A stretch of DNA of 64,000 nucleotides from Halolamina sp. CBA1230 (GTDB lineage: Archaea; Halobacteriota; Halobacteria; Halobacteriales; Haloferacaceae), in assembly GCF_002025255.2 (NCBI RefSeq), contig NZ_CP054589.1:62001-126000 (forward strand). The letters are read 5' to 3'. Each line of letters opens with the position of its first letter. Position 1 is the stretch's first letter. Shown in pieces: positions 57,918 to 64,000 of the stretch. The notes under the pieces were generated by a model, which saw only the letters and a list, made by a program, of their open reading frames with translations, was not told the origin of the DNA and ran no database searches. The translations under genes and the position numbers were made by a program.

Positions 57918-58163
57918 ATGGTCCTCAACGCGGTGAGCGCTAACGGTTTGACGCGAGCTAGATGCGCTAGTCGTCGCCGGAGATGGGACTCCACTCACGA
58001 AGAGATGAAACAAGTCATCGACATCGAGCAATACTGACGGACTCTGGTTCAAGACCCCTGAAACGAGACGGGTTCTTTTGCGAGAGCCTTCTATCCAGCC
58101 AAATTCCGGATAAACAACGTTCAAGACCCGCTCGTATTCATATTCTATGTCTAAAATGCAGGG

Positions 58164-58994
58164 ATGAACGACTCACAAGACACTCAAAATATACGACAGG
58201 GGCTGTCCAACCGTGAGAGCCGCCTCCTCTCACGACTCGCCGGCGCGGGTCACCAGATCATCTCCGTCGACGACATCGAGACGACTCTAGCGGTCGCCCC
58301 GAACACCGCCCGAGAGATCGCCTCCCGGCTCACCGAGAAAGGATGGCTGGACCGACTGTTTCCCGGTCGATACCTCATCATCCCGCTTGCGGCCGGTGAA
58401 GAGGGCGTGTATACGACGCACGAGTATCTCATCGCCTCGCACGTTGCCGAGCCCATGTACGTCGGCTACTACACCGCCCTTGACCACCACGGGCTGACCG
58501 AACAAGTGCCCCGGACGGTGTACGTCGTCACCCCCTCCCGGGCACAGAGTCGGGAGATCCACGGCGTCCCCTATCGCGTCGTGACGGTCACCGAGCGCAA
58601 ATTCTTCGGGTACGAGCCGACGGCCATCGAGGGTACCGCCGTGGACGTCGCAGACATAGAGAAGACGCTCGTTGACTGTGCCGACCATCCCGAGTTTGGT
58701 GGTGGCATCCGCGAACTCGCACAGGCGATGGTCGCCGCGGACGATCGGGACTGTTCGTGGACGACGGTCGGTGAGTACCTCCAGCGACTCGACAATGGCG
58801 CTGCGACCAAGCGGATCGTCTACCTGGCAGACCAGCTGGGTATCGACCTCCCGACGCGTGAGACGATCCTCGAATCATTCACAAGCGGGTACTCGCTGCT
58901 CGACCCAACGCGAAACGAACAGGGACGCTACGACAGTGAGTATCGTCTCCGAATCAACGTCGACCGGGAGAGACTCGGTTCGATGGAATCCTGA
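58164..58994 (+). CDS. AbiEi-like antitoxin/regulator
   Basis: The gene encodes 276 residues. The N-terminal winged helix reads LLSRLAGAGHQIISVDDIET and APNTAREIASRLTEKGWLDR. It is followed by LFPGRYLIIPLA and the AbiEi core EYLIASHVAEPMYVGYYTAL, DHHGLTEQVPRTVYVVTPSR and VADIEKTLVDCADHPEFGGG. AbiEi normally represses and neutralises an AbiEii nucleotidyltransferase. No such gene follows; the next gene, 63 nt on, encodes a Doc-like Fic protein. Family membership is clear; the altered partner is the notable point. Confidence 0.8.
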   Translation: MNDSQDTQNIRQGLSNRESRLLSRLAGAGHQIISVDDIETTLAVAPNTAREIASRLTEKGWLDRLFPGRYLIIPLAAGEEGVYTTHEYLIASHVAEPMYVGYYTALDHHGLTEQVPRTVYVVTPSRAQSREIHGVPYRVVTVTERKFFGYEPTAIEGTAVDVADIEKTLVDCADHPEFGGGIRELAQAMVAADDRDCSWTTVGEYLQRLDNGAATKRIVYLADQLGIDLPTRETILESFTSGYSLLDPTRNEQGRYDSEYRLRINVDRERLGSMES

Positions 58995-59057
58995 TGCCGG
59001 GTCGATCCGAGGAGGACGTGAATTAAGATGCTCCTCCAAGTACAGCGAATCAGATAG

Positions 59058-59933
59058 ATGGGTCACGTCTATTATCATCATCCGGGCAACAATCAGTTCT
59101 CTCTTGATTTTGTCCACGAGACTCCATCGGAGATCGTTGCCAGAATGGTCGAGTACGACGATGACGTGGCGGTGAAGGTTCGCAAGTACGATCTTGACAG
59201 CGAGTTCTTCGGTATCTATACGTCTCGCGTCGGTGGTGGGGACGTCGGGGATCTCGAATTCGATCTTGGCGAGGCACTCTCAGAGATGGGTGCTGATAAC
59301 GGTACCATCGTTGCTCGGCTCCTCGAGATCTATCAAGCGCTCATAGCCCAGAACGAGGAAGAAGAAGGAGTTCCCGTTGAAGCGTACAAGAACATCGACA
59401 TCGATGCACTCCCAGACGCGCTCAACCGGGTGTCGTGGGAGGGCAACGCGACTGATGTTGCAGGCCGTCTCGCCTCAAATCTCATTCTCAAACACGCGCT
59501 TCCGAATGCGAACCATCGGACTGCTGTTGCCCTGATTCAGTTCTACCTCCGTCGGATTGCTCCCGATTTCTCGATGCCAGAGACCTCCGTGGAAATCGAC
59601 TCAGAGACATACGACTGGCGGGAGTGGGTAAACGAGTATATTAACGAGTCAAAGCGTCTCTTGACGGTTCGTCGGAAGAATGTGCTCCTCAAGCATCTCT
59701 CTGACTTCGGAGCGACAACGCTTGAGCGGAAACACGAGGTCCAGATCGACCTGACGGCATACGATCTGGATATGTATCCCGCAGAAGCGAAGACAGTCTA
59801 CGCAACAGCGCACGAGGAGCTCTGGGTCGGATTCGTCGAAGAAGCGGTTGAGCGCACCGACAACCCCGAGCTGATGGAAACCCCCGGACTATCTAAAGCG
59901 GAGTTCGCAGAGAAAATCCGGAATCTCGAGTAA
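59058..59933 (+). CDS. Fic/Doc-like protein paired with AbiEi
   Basis: The gene encodes 291 residues. The motif LKHALPNANHRTAVALIQFY (about 150) matches the Fic/Doc signature H-x-[FL]-x-[DN]-x-N-x-R, with His, Asn and Arg kept but Phe to Leu and Asp to Asn changed, nearest to Doc (HxFxDANKRTA). Helices before (IVARLLEIYQALIAQNEEEE) and after fit the Fic core. Fic enzymes AMPylate and Doc phosphorylates EF-Tu; which reaction this one does is unknown. Sixty-three nt behind the AbiEi-like gene, it is the likely toxin. Confidence 0.65.
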   Translation: MGHVYYHHPGNNQFSLDFVHETPSEIVARMVEYDDDVAVKVRKYDLDSEFFGIYTSRVGGGDVGDLEFDLGEALSEMGADNGTIVARLLEIYQALIAQNEEEEGVPVEAYKNIDIDALPDALNRVSWEGNATDVAGRLASNLILKHALPNANHRTAVALIQFYLRRIAPDFSMPETSVEIDSETYDWREWVNEYINESKRLLTVRRKNVLLKHLSDFGATTLERKHEVQIDLTAYDLDMYPAEAKTVYATAHEELWVGFVEEAVERTDNPELMETPGLSKAEFAEKIRNLE

Positions 59934-59943
59934 GCAGCGTACG

Positions 59944-60048
59944 TTAGTCCTGGAGCGTCGCGACCGTGCGGCCGGTTTCTTCGGCCTCTTCGCTCCGCGA
60001 CATCCCGTATGTTGCGAGAGCTTCTTCAACAGCGTCGTCCAGACTCAT
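59944..60048 (-). CDS. very small acidic protein or antitoxin stub
   Basis: The minus strand reads MSLDDAVEEALATYGMSRSE, then EAEETGRTVATLQD and TAA: 34 residues, helical and acidic. It could be a short antitoxin N-terminus truncated by events near the TnpB element, or a real microprotein. GAGGTATAAAGTC at about 60074-60087 has a TATA-like stretch (TTTATA on the minus strand) 25-35 nt upstream of its ATG, which favours expression. Confidence 0.4.
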   Translation of the reverse strand: MSLDDAVEEALATYGMSRSEEAEETGRTVATLQD

Positions 60049-60119
60049 TGGTCAAACAAATCTTGGCTCTGCCGAGGTATAAAGTCTCGCACGATTTGCG
60101 TATCTGCCTAGGTACGCTC

Positions 60120-61530
60120 GGTTTTACATAGCGGTAACAGCACGGAAGCACACCGCTTTATCCCTGGGAGGAAGCGCGTAAGCTCTATGAGCTAACCCAC
60201 TAGCTATGGCAAGGCCGACTCCCCAACGCTGACATAGAATATATAAACAAAGGGTACGCATGTGAAGGTCGATGGAGGTCAAACGCACCGTTCCGGTCAA
60301 ACTCAACGTACCCAAAGAGCGGCGTGACGACCTCCATCAGACCATCCAGCAGTTCAACACCGCCGCCAACTACACTATCGATCACGGCAGAGACGACGAT
60401 GGCGACCTGATTCTCAACAAATCAACCATCCACGACGAAGTATACCACGACCTGCGGGACGAAACCGACCTGCCCGCCAACCTCGTGGTACGGGCCTACT
60501 CGAAAGCCGTCGAAGCGATGAAAAGCACCGTCGCGGAGTGGGAGAAAGGCAACAACCGCCCGCTTCCCTCGTTCAATGAACCCTCTGCCGTTTACGACAA
60601 ACGCACTCTGACAATCAAAGACGAGTACGCCACACTCTCGACGGTAAACGGGCGTGTCGAGGCCGACTTCGTACTCGGTGAGTACCAGCGGTCGTACCTC
60701 GAAGACGACGACTACGAGAAACGGATGGGGACGCTCCACTACCGTCCTGACGAGGATGCGTTCTATCTCCACATCGTCATCCAGAAAGAAGTAGACAAGC
60801 GCGACGGCGACCGCGTGCTCGGTGTGGATTTGAACCTGAAGAACGTCGCCGTGACCAGCACAGGACGGTTCTTCGACGGTGGCGAACTACTGTGGGGGCA
60901 GAACCACTATTTCCGCGTGCGACGAAGCCTTCAGGACAAAGGCACCCGTTCCGCTCGGCAGGCGTTGCAGCGACTGTCGGGACGGGAAAACCGCTTCGTC
61001 CTGAATCGCCTGCACAACATATCGCGCGGAATCGTGGAAGAAGCCCTGCGGCGCGATTGCTCGTACATCGCCGTCGAAGACCTGACCCACATCCGCGAGC
61101 GGATGGACACCCACGACAACCAATTGAAGCGACAGATGCACAACTGGGCGTTCCGTGAACTGCAAGCGCAAATTGAATACAAGGCCGCCGAGTACGGGAT
61201 TCGAGTCGAGTCGGTCAACCCTGCGTTTTCTTCTCAAACCTGCTCGAAGTGCGGCCACCAGTCGAACACGAACCGCGACTCGGACGGTTGGTTCGCGTGC
61301 AACGAGTGTGGGTACGAGGTGGACGGCGACTACAACGCGGCGAAGAACGTCGGCCTCCGCCTGTTAGCTTTACCATCGGGCAAACGTCCCGATGGGTTGG
61401 GCAACGGTCAGCTTGCCCTGAAGTCGGGGACGTTGAACGTGAGCGACACGTCCAGTGTCTACTCCAGCTTGGAGTTTGAACGGGAGTCCACCGACAAGCC
61501 CACCACTTCAGCGGTGGGTAGCTGACGGTA
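60120..61530 (+). mobile_element. complete IS1341-type (TnpB-only) element
   Basis: The element carries tnpB at 60272-61525. A left-end palindrome AGCTC-TAT-GAGCT is at 60181-60193, but the true border may be upstream, near 60120-60180. The right-end hairpin is CCCACC (61499-61504) with GGTGGG (61513-61518) around ACTTCAGC, inside the last codons of tnpB. The border cuts the 3' end of the HTH gene on the other strand. A 3' fragment of the same element lies at 14.3-14.9 kb. Confidence 0.65.
60272..61525 (+). CDS. tnpB: TnpB RNA-guided nuclease (IS1341-type), complete
   Basis: The gene encodes 417 residues. RuvC-I is VLGVDLNLKNVAVTS (Asp, about 188), RuvC-II is YIAVEDLTHIRERM (Glu), the zinc finger is CSKCGHQSNTNRDSDG...CNECG, and RuvC-III is VDGDYNAAKNVGL (Asp). 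All catalytic residues are present, so it is probably active. The protein is nearly identical over its last half to the fragment at 14281-14900, showing that the element has moved within this replicon or arrived twice. Confidence 0.92.
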   Translation: MEVKRTVPVKLNVPKERRDDLHQTIQQFNTAANYTIDHGRDDDGDLILNKSTIHDEVYHDLRDETDLPANLVVRAYSKAVEAMKSTVAEWEKGNNRPLPSFNEPSAVYDKRTLTIKDEYATLSTVNGRVEADFVLGEYQRSYLEDDDYEKRMGTLHYRPDEDAFYLHIVIQKEVDKRDGDRVLGVDLNLKNVAVTSTGRFFDGGELLWGQNHYFRVRRSLQDKGTRSARQALQRLSGRENRFVLNRLHNISRGIVEEALRRDCSYIAVEDLTHIRERMDTHDNQLKRQMHNWAFRELQAQIEYKAAEYGIRVESVNPAFSSQTCSKCGHQSNTNRDSDGWFACNECGYEVDGDYNAAKNVGLRLLALPSGKRPDGLGNGQLALKSGTLNVSDTSSVYSSLEFERESTDKPTTSAVGS

Positions 61531-62175
61531 GGCAACGTCAAGATCGAGATCCTCGTACATCCGGTCGAGCATCGCCAGCCCCGACTGGAACTGGGCGTAG
61601 TTCTCGCGCATATACTCGATCGTCTCGGCTCTTGGGATCACCGGGTACCCTTCGACGTGCTCGATATCGAGTGACGCGCGTGGCTCGAGGACGATCTGCA
61701 GCGGTCCGTCCAACTCGTCTCGGGGCTGTCGCTCGAATGCGGTCGGGAGGTCGAACGATTCGAAAAACGTCTCCCAGGCGTCGACGTCCTGCTCACGAAC
61801 AGCGAGGAACAATGGATAGTCGTCGGGCTCGCGACTGACTTGGTAGCCGCCCTGCGTCCACACGTAGACGGCGTCGATCCGCGTGAACGCGAACGACCAG
61901 TCACTGAACTGTGGGATGACGTACGTTTCCTCGACGGAGGGTGGACTGACGCCGGCACTGGCAGCGGCGAGCTCGAGCGCTGCGTCGCGTACGCGCTCGT
62001 CGACGACAGCGAGGCCGTCGTCATAGCGGACATAGCCTGCGTCTTCCAGCCGATTGACGGCCTGTCGCACCGTCTCGTACGGCGTGTGGAGGTGTTGGGC
62101 GACACGGCGGATAGAGTCACCACTCTCGACGGCGAGGACGATCTGCGCCGCCGTGTCGTCGAGCACTTCGTACAT
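61530..62175 (-). pseudogene. orphan HTH antitoxin clipped by the TnpB element
   Basis: About 215 native residues are homologous to the antitoxin at 38873-39559: AAQIVLAVESGDSIRRVAQH, YVIPQFSDWSFAFTRIDAVY and VWTQGGYQVSREPDDYPLFL. The last native residues are about DLDLDVAYRQ; the frame then continues into the element (LPTAEVVGLSVDS...) to a stop at 61459. Only about ten residues seem lost, so the protein may still bind its operator. The expected nucleotidyltransferase gene downstream is missing, leaving an antitoxin without toxin. Confidence 0.7.
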
Positions 62176-62181
62176 CTGGTG

Positions 62182-62209
62182 GTTACCAATAATCCGGTAA
62201 CAGTTAAAA
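62182..62209 (-). promoter_or_regulatory. operator-promoter of the orphan antitoxin
   Basis: GTTACC (62182-62187) and GGTAAC (62196-62201) form a palindrome just upstream of the ATG at 62175. A TATA-like TTTTAA (minus strand, 62204-62209) lies about 30 nt from the start. An autorepressor at this palindrome would block transcription start. Confidence 0.55.
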
Positions 62210-62284
62210 GTCTTACTCGAATGGCCATGAAGCCACTATCTCTTCATTCGTCTCGGAGGTAGCCTTGGCCCCTGTCGAAAACAC

Positions 62285-62607
62285 GCGGAACGACTATAAC
62301 GAATTAAACGAACAAAACGAACAGAACGAGCAACACGAGGGTAATGAACGAATTCTGAGGAACGAACTGGTTGAGGATGTCCTGGTCGACCTGCCCTCGA
62401 TGATCAAACCGAGAGAAACGAACGTAACGAATAGAACGAATAGATTGATGGCAACGAGTGTGTTTGCTTCAACGAGTGAAACGAACAGTTGGTTTTAACA
62501 TCGTAGTATTCCTCTCACCGAGTGAAACACCCTCACCGAACCAAACGAACAGAACAAGCATAACGAGCAAAACGAACGAAACGAACACAACGAGGTAAAC
62601 GACGGAA
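62285..62607 (+). repeat. 9-bp-period repeat array upstream of parA (candidate centromere)
   Basis: From about 62293 to the parA start, CGA recurs at 9-nt spacing or multiples of it, with units such as CGAACAAAA, CGAACAGAA, CGAGCAACA, CGAATAGAA, CGAGTGAAA, CGAACGAAA, CGAACACAA and CGAGGTAAA. The three main blocks are at about 62293-62345, 62410-62440 and 62517-62607. The frame across it would encode only NEQNEQ-type low complexity with no likely start. Tandem short iterons before parA are typical partition sites and operators. Confidence 0.7.
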
Positions 62608-63426
62608 ATGACTGACACCAACACTGCACGAATCACCGTGGCGAATCAAAAGGGAGGCGCTGGGAAGACGACTGACGTCATTCACACAGGCGGGGCGCTA
62701 GCTGCCCGGGGCCATGACGTTCTCCTGGTCGATATCGACTATCACGGTGGGCTCACCTGCTCACTCGGCTACAACGATCTGTACTACGACACCGACCGCA
62801 CAACGCTGTTCGACGTCCTCGACTTCGACCAGATGGAGTCGGTGAACGACATTATCGTCGAGCACGAGGAATTCGACATCCTCCCTGCCAGCGAGAAGCT
62901 CGCGAACAACAAGAACATCCAGACGCTGCTTGAGGCGCCGAAGAGTCGCGAGCGTTTGGAGATGACTCTTGACGAACTCGAGAAGGACTACGACTACATC
63001 ATCGTCGACACGCCGCCATCCCTGAACGTCCTCACCGACAACGCCCTCGTCGCGACCGGCAACGTCGTCATCCCCGTCATTCCCGAGAAGCTCAACGCCA
63101 ACAGCCTCCAGATTTTCGCCAAGCAGCTGAGCTCTCTCGAACAGGCGTACGGAGACATCAACCGGCTCGCCATCGTCTGTAACCGTGTCGAGCAGAACGC
63201 TGAGCACCGCGATACCATCGAGGAGATCAAGTCGGCGTACTCCCTCCCAGTGTTCGAGATCCCGAAGCGGACCGACCTCTCTCAATCGATTGGCGAGGGT
63301 GTGTCCGTCTTCGGCTTCGGCAAGGAGAACCAGCGCGTCGAGGATGCACGCGACCTGTTCAACCAGATCGCCGACCTGTTCGACGAGACGTTTGAGAAGA
63401 CCGCACCTGAGGAGGTGGAAGCATGA
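62608..63426 (+). CDS. parA: ParA partition ATPase
   Basis: The gene encodes 272 residues. The deviant Walker A NQKGGAGKTTDVIHTGGALA (about 14), Walker A' VLLVDIDYHGGL (Asp, about 42; many homologues have DxDxQG) and Walker B YDYIIVDTPPSLN (about 130) identify a ParA/Soj ATPase without an N-terminal HTH (class Ib type). It segregates plasmid copies with a DNA-binding partner. The downstream gene overlaps by 4 nt and supplies that partner. The 9-bp repeats upstream would be the binding sites and probably also the operator. Confidence 0.9.
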   Translation: MTDTNTARITVANQKGGAGKTTDVIHTGGALAARGHDVLLVDIDYHGGLTCSLGYNDLYYDTDRTTLFDVLDFDQMESVNDIIVEHEEFDILPASEKLANNKNIQTLLEAPKSRERLEMTLDELEKDYDYIIVDTPPSLNVLTDNALVATGNVVIPVIPEKLNANSLQIFAKQLSSLEQAYGDINRLAIVCNRVEQNAEHRDTIEEIKSAYSLPVFEIPKRTDLSQSIGEGVSVFGFGKENQRVEDARDLFNQIADLFDETFEKTAPEEVEA

Positions 63427-63830
63427 CCGACGGCTGGGGCGATGCTTCCGGCATCGAGGGCAACTACGAAGAGGAGGACGAGGAGGCTGATTCCAGCGAA
63501 ACGAGTGAGGTGAGTGAAACGGAGGAAACCAGTTCATCGACCGAAACGACCGAATCGACTTCAACGAGTGAAACGAACGAAACGAGCAGAACGAAGACGA
63601 ACATCAAGGACGAGTGGAATGGGCGGACGATCTACATTCCGGACGATGTCCTCGACGAGATGGAGGACACCTACCTCGAGTCCCAGCTGAAGCTCCGCAA
63701 GGCGGGGCAGGACGAGTTCAAGAAGAACCGCCACTTCTACCCGCTACTCGTCCAGTTCGGTGTTGAGGCGCTCTCTGAGGCGGATGCCGAGGAAATCCAG
63801 TCTCGGCTTTCGGAACTCGGAGACGAATGA
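63423..63830 (+). CDS. centromere-binding partner of ParA (ribbon-helix-helix-like)
   Basis: The gene encodes 135 residues. A disordered N-terminal tail of Ser, Glu and Thr (about residues 14-60: SETSEVSETEETSSSTETTE) precedes a C-terminal domain with RTIYIPDDVLDEMEDTYLES and a helix LLVQFGVEALSEADAEEIQS, the strand-helix-helix pattern of RHH proteins. The start overlaps parA. RHH partners of class Ib ParA bind short tandem repeats. The DNA for the tail itself repeats with a 9-nt period like the array upstream of parA. Confidence 0.75.
   Translation: MTDGWGDASGIEGNYEEEDEEADSSETSEVSETEETSSSTETTESTSTSETNETSRTKTNIKDEWNGRTIYIPDDVLDEMEDTYLESQLKLRKAGQDEFKKNRHFYPLLVQFGVEALSEADAEEIQSRLSELGDE
63505..63604 (+). 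repeat. 9-bp-period repeats inside the partner gene
   Basis: CGAGTGAGG, TGAGTGAAA, CGGAGGAAA, then CGACCGAAA, CGACCGAAT, CGACTTCAA, CGAGTGAAA, CGAACGAAA and CGAGCAGAA follow one another in 9-nt steps. The units CGAGTGAAA and CGAACGAAA are identical to units in the array upstream of parA. Each step is three codons, so the array also encodes the Ser/Glu/Thr tail. Confidence 0.65.
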
Positions 63831-63937
63831 CCTCGCGCAGAACGAGGACCAAGAGAAGTTGAGACTGGTCGTCTCAATGCATATGGCATTCTGGCGCAGT
63901 TCATAAATAGTATGAAGACGTAGCCTGAGATAGAACG

Positions 63938-64000
63938 ATGGCCCGCATCACCGGTTCCTATCCAGACGATCTCGACCTCCTCATTGAGGGAGCTGTCGAG
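63938..64000 (+). CDS. start of a gene cut by the window edge
   Basis: MARITGSYPDDLDLLIEGAV is read from 63938 to the end of the window. A TATA-like CATAAATAG (63902-63910) lies about 30 nt upstream, fitting a leaderless transcript. The short acidic start does not identify the family; its place after the partition genes suggests another plasmid maintenance gene. Confidence 0.5.
   Translation, partial: MARITGSYPDDLDLLIEGAVE

Noticed and set aside
62265-62498. 77-residue NEQNEQ-type protein
   Set aside because: The frame is a by-product of 9-nt DNA repeats (a multiple of three) and has no recognisable fold.

Overview
The window is almost certainly part of a haloarchaeal plasmid or megaplasmid. 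The proteins are very acidic, the DNA is GC-rich with scattered AT-rich islands, and the information machinery is archaeal: two Orc1/Cdc6 initiators, a PolB2-type polymerase and a TATA-binding protein. Exported proteins carry twin-arginine signals with lipoboxes, and four IS1341-type TnpB loci (one full element of each of three kinds, plus remnants) are present. No rRNA, tRNA or CRISPR array was seen. The genus cannot be fixed from the sequence alone.

Layout. 0-9.4 kb: small accessory genes, a decayed TnpB, two TnpB elements, an AT-rich PD-(D/E)XK orphan and an Mrr-like membrane nuclease. 9.8-19 kb: chromosome-like cargo (halocyanin, NarK-type transporter, multicopper oxidase, universal stress proteins, a winged-helix/membrane pair) mixed with 3' fragments of a CBS protein and a permease. 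19-27.7 kb: plasmid early-type genes (ArdC-like antirestriction metallopeptidase, DUF932-like protein, two HNH enzymes with homing-endonuclease-associated repeats, a SWIM protein, small zinc ribbons). Most of these sit behind the same short leader: a T-run followed by a GC hairpin whose stem covaries and whose loop keeps a GA(G)GGGTG core. Eleven copies lie between 3.86 and 26.9 kb, all on the + strand. 28.8-31 kb: an HTH/nucleotidyltransferase toxin-antitoxin-like pair with a striking operator. 31.1-33.5 kb: a replication origin (Orc1/Cdc6 gene, eight ORB-like repeats, an AT-rich presumed unwinding element). 33.5-36.9 kb: PolB2, a small protein and a RadA-like ATPase relative in one operon. 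38.2-40.9 kb: a second HTH/nucleotidyltransferase pair and a second Orc1/Cdc6 gene with different repeats.

40.9-60 kb is a defence island: a CoiA-like nuclease, two GmrSD-like DUF262/DUF1524 proteins, a HEPN-type protein with a partner, an AbiEi-like antitoxin followed by a Doc-like Fic protein, and, at its centre, a four-gene operon of an AbrB-like protein, a nuclease-methyltransferase, an SNF2 helicase and a divergent TATA-binding protein. 60-64 kb: a complete TnpB element that clipped an orphan antitoxin, then the partition locus (ParA and a ribbon-helix-helix-like partner), with a 9-bp-period repeat array both upstream of parA and inside the partner's coding sequence.

The strongest candidates for undescribed biology are the family of hairpin leaders in front of antirestriction-type genes, the restriction-like operon with its own TBP, and the 9-bp partition repeats that double as coding sequence.
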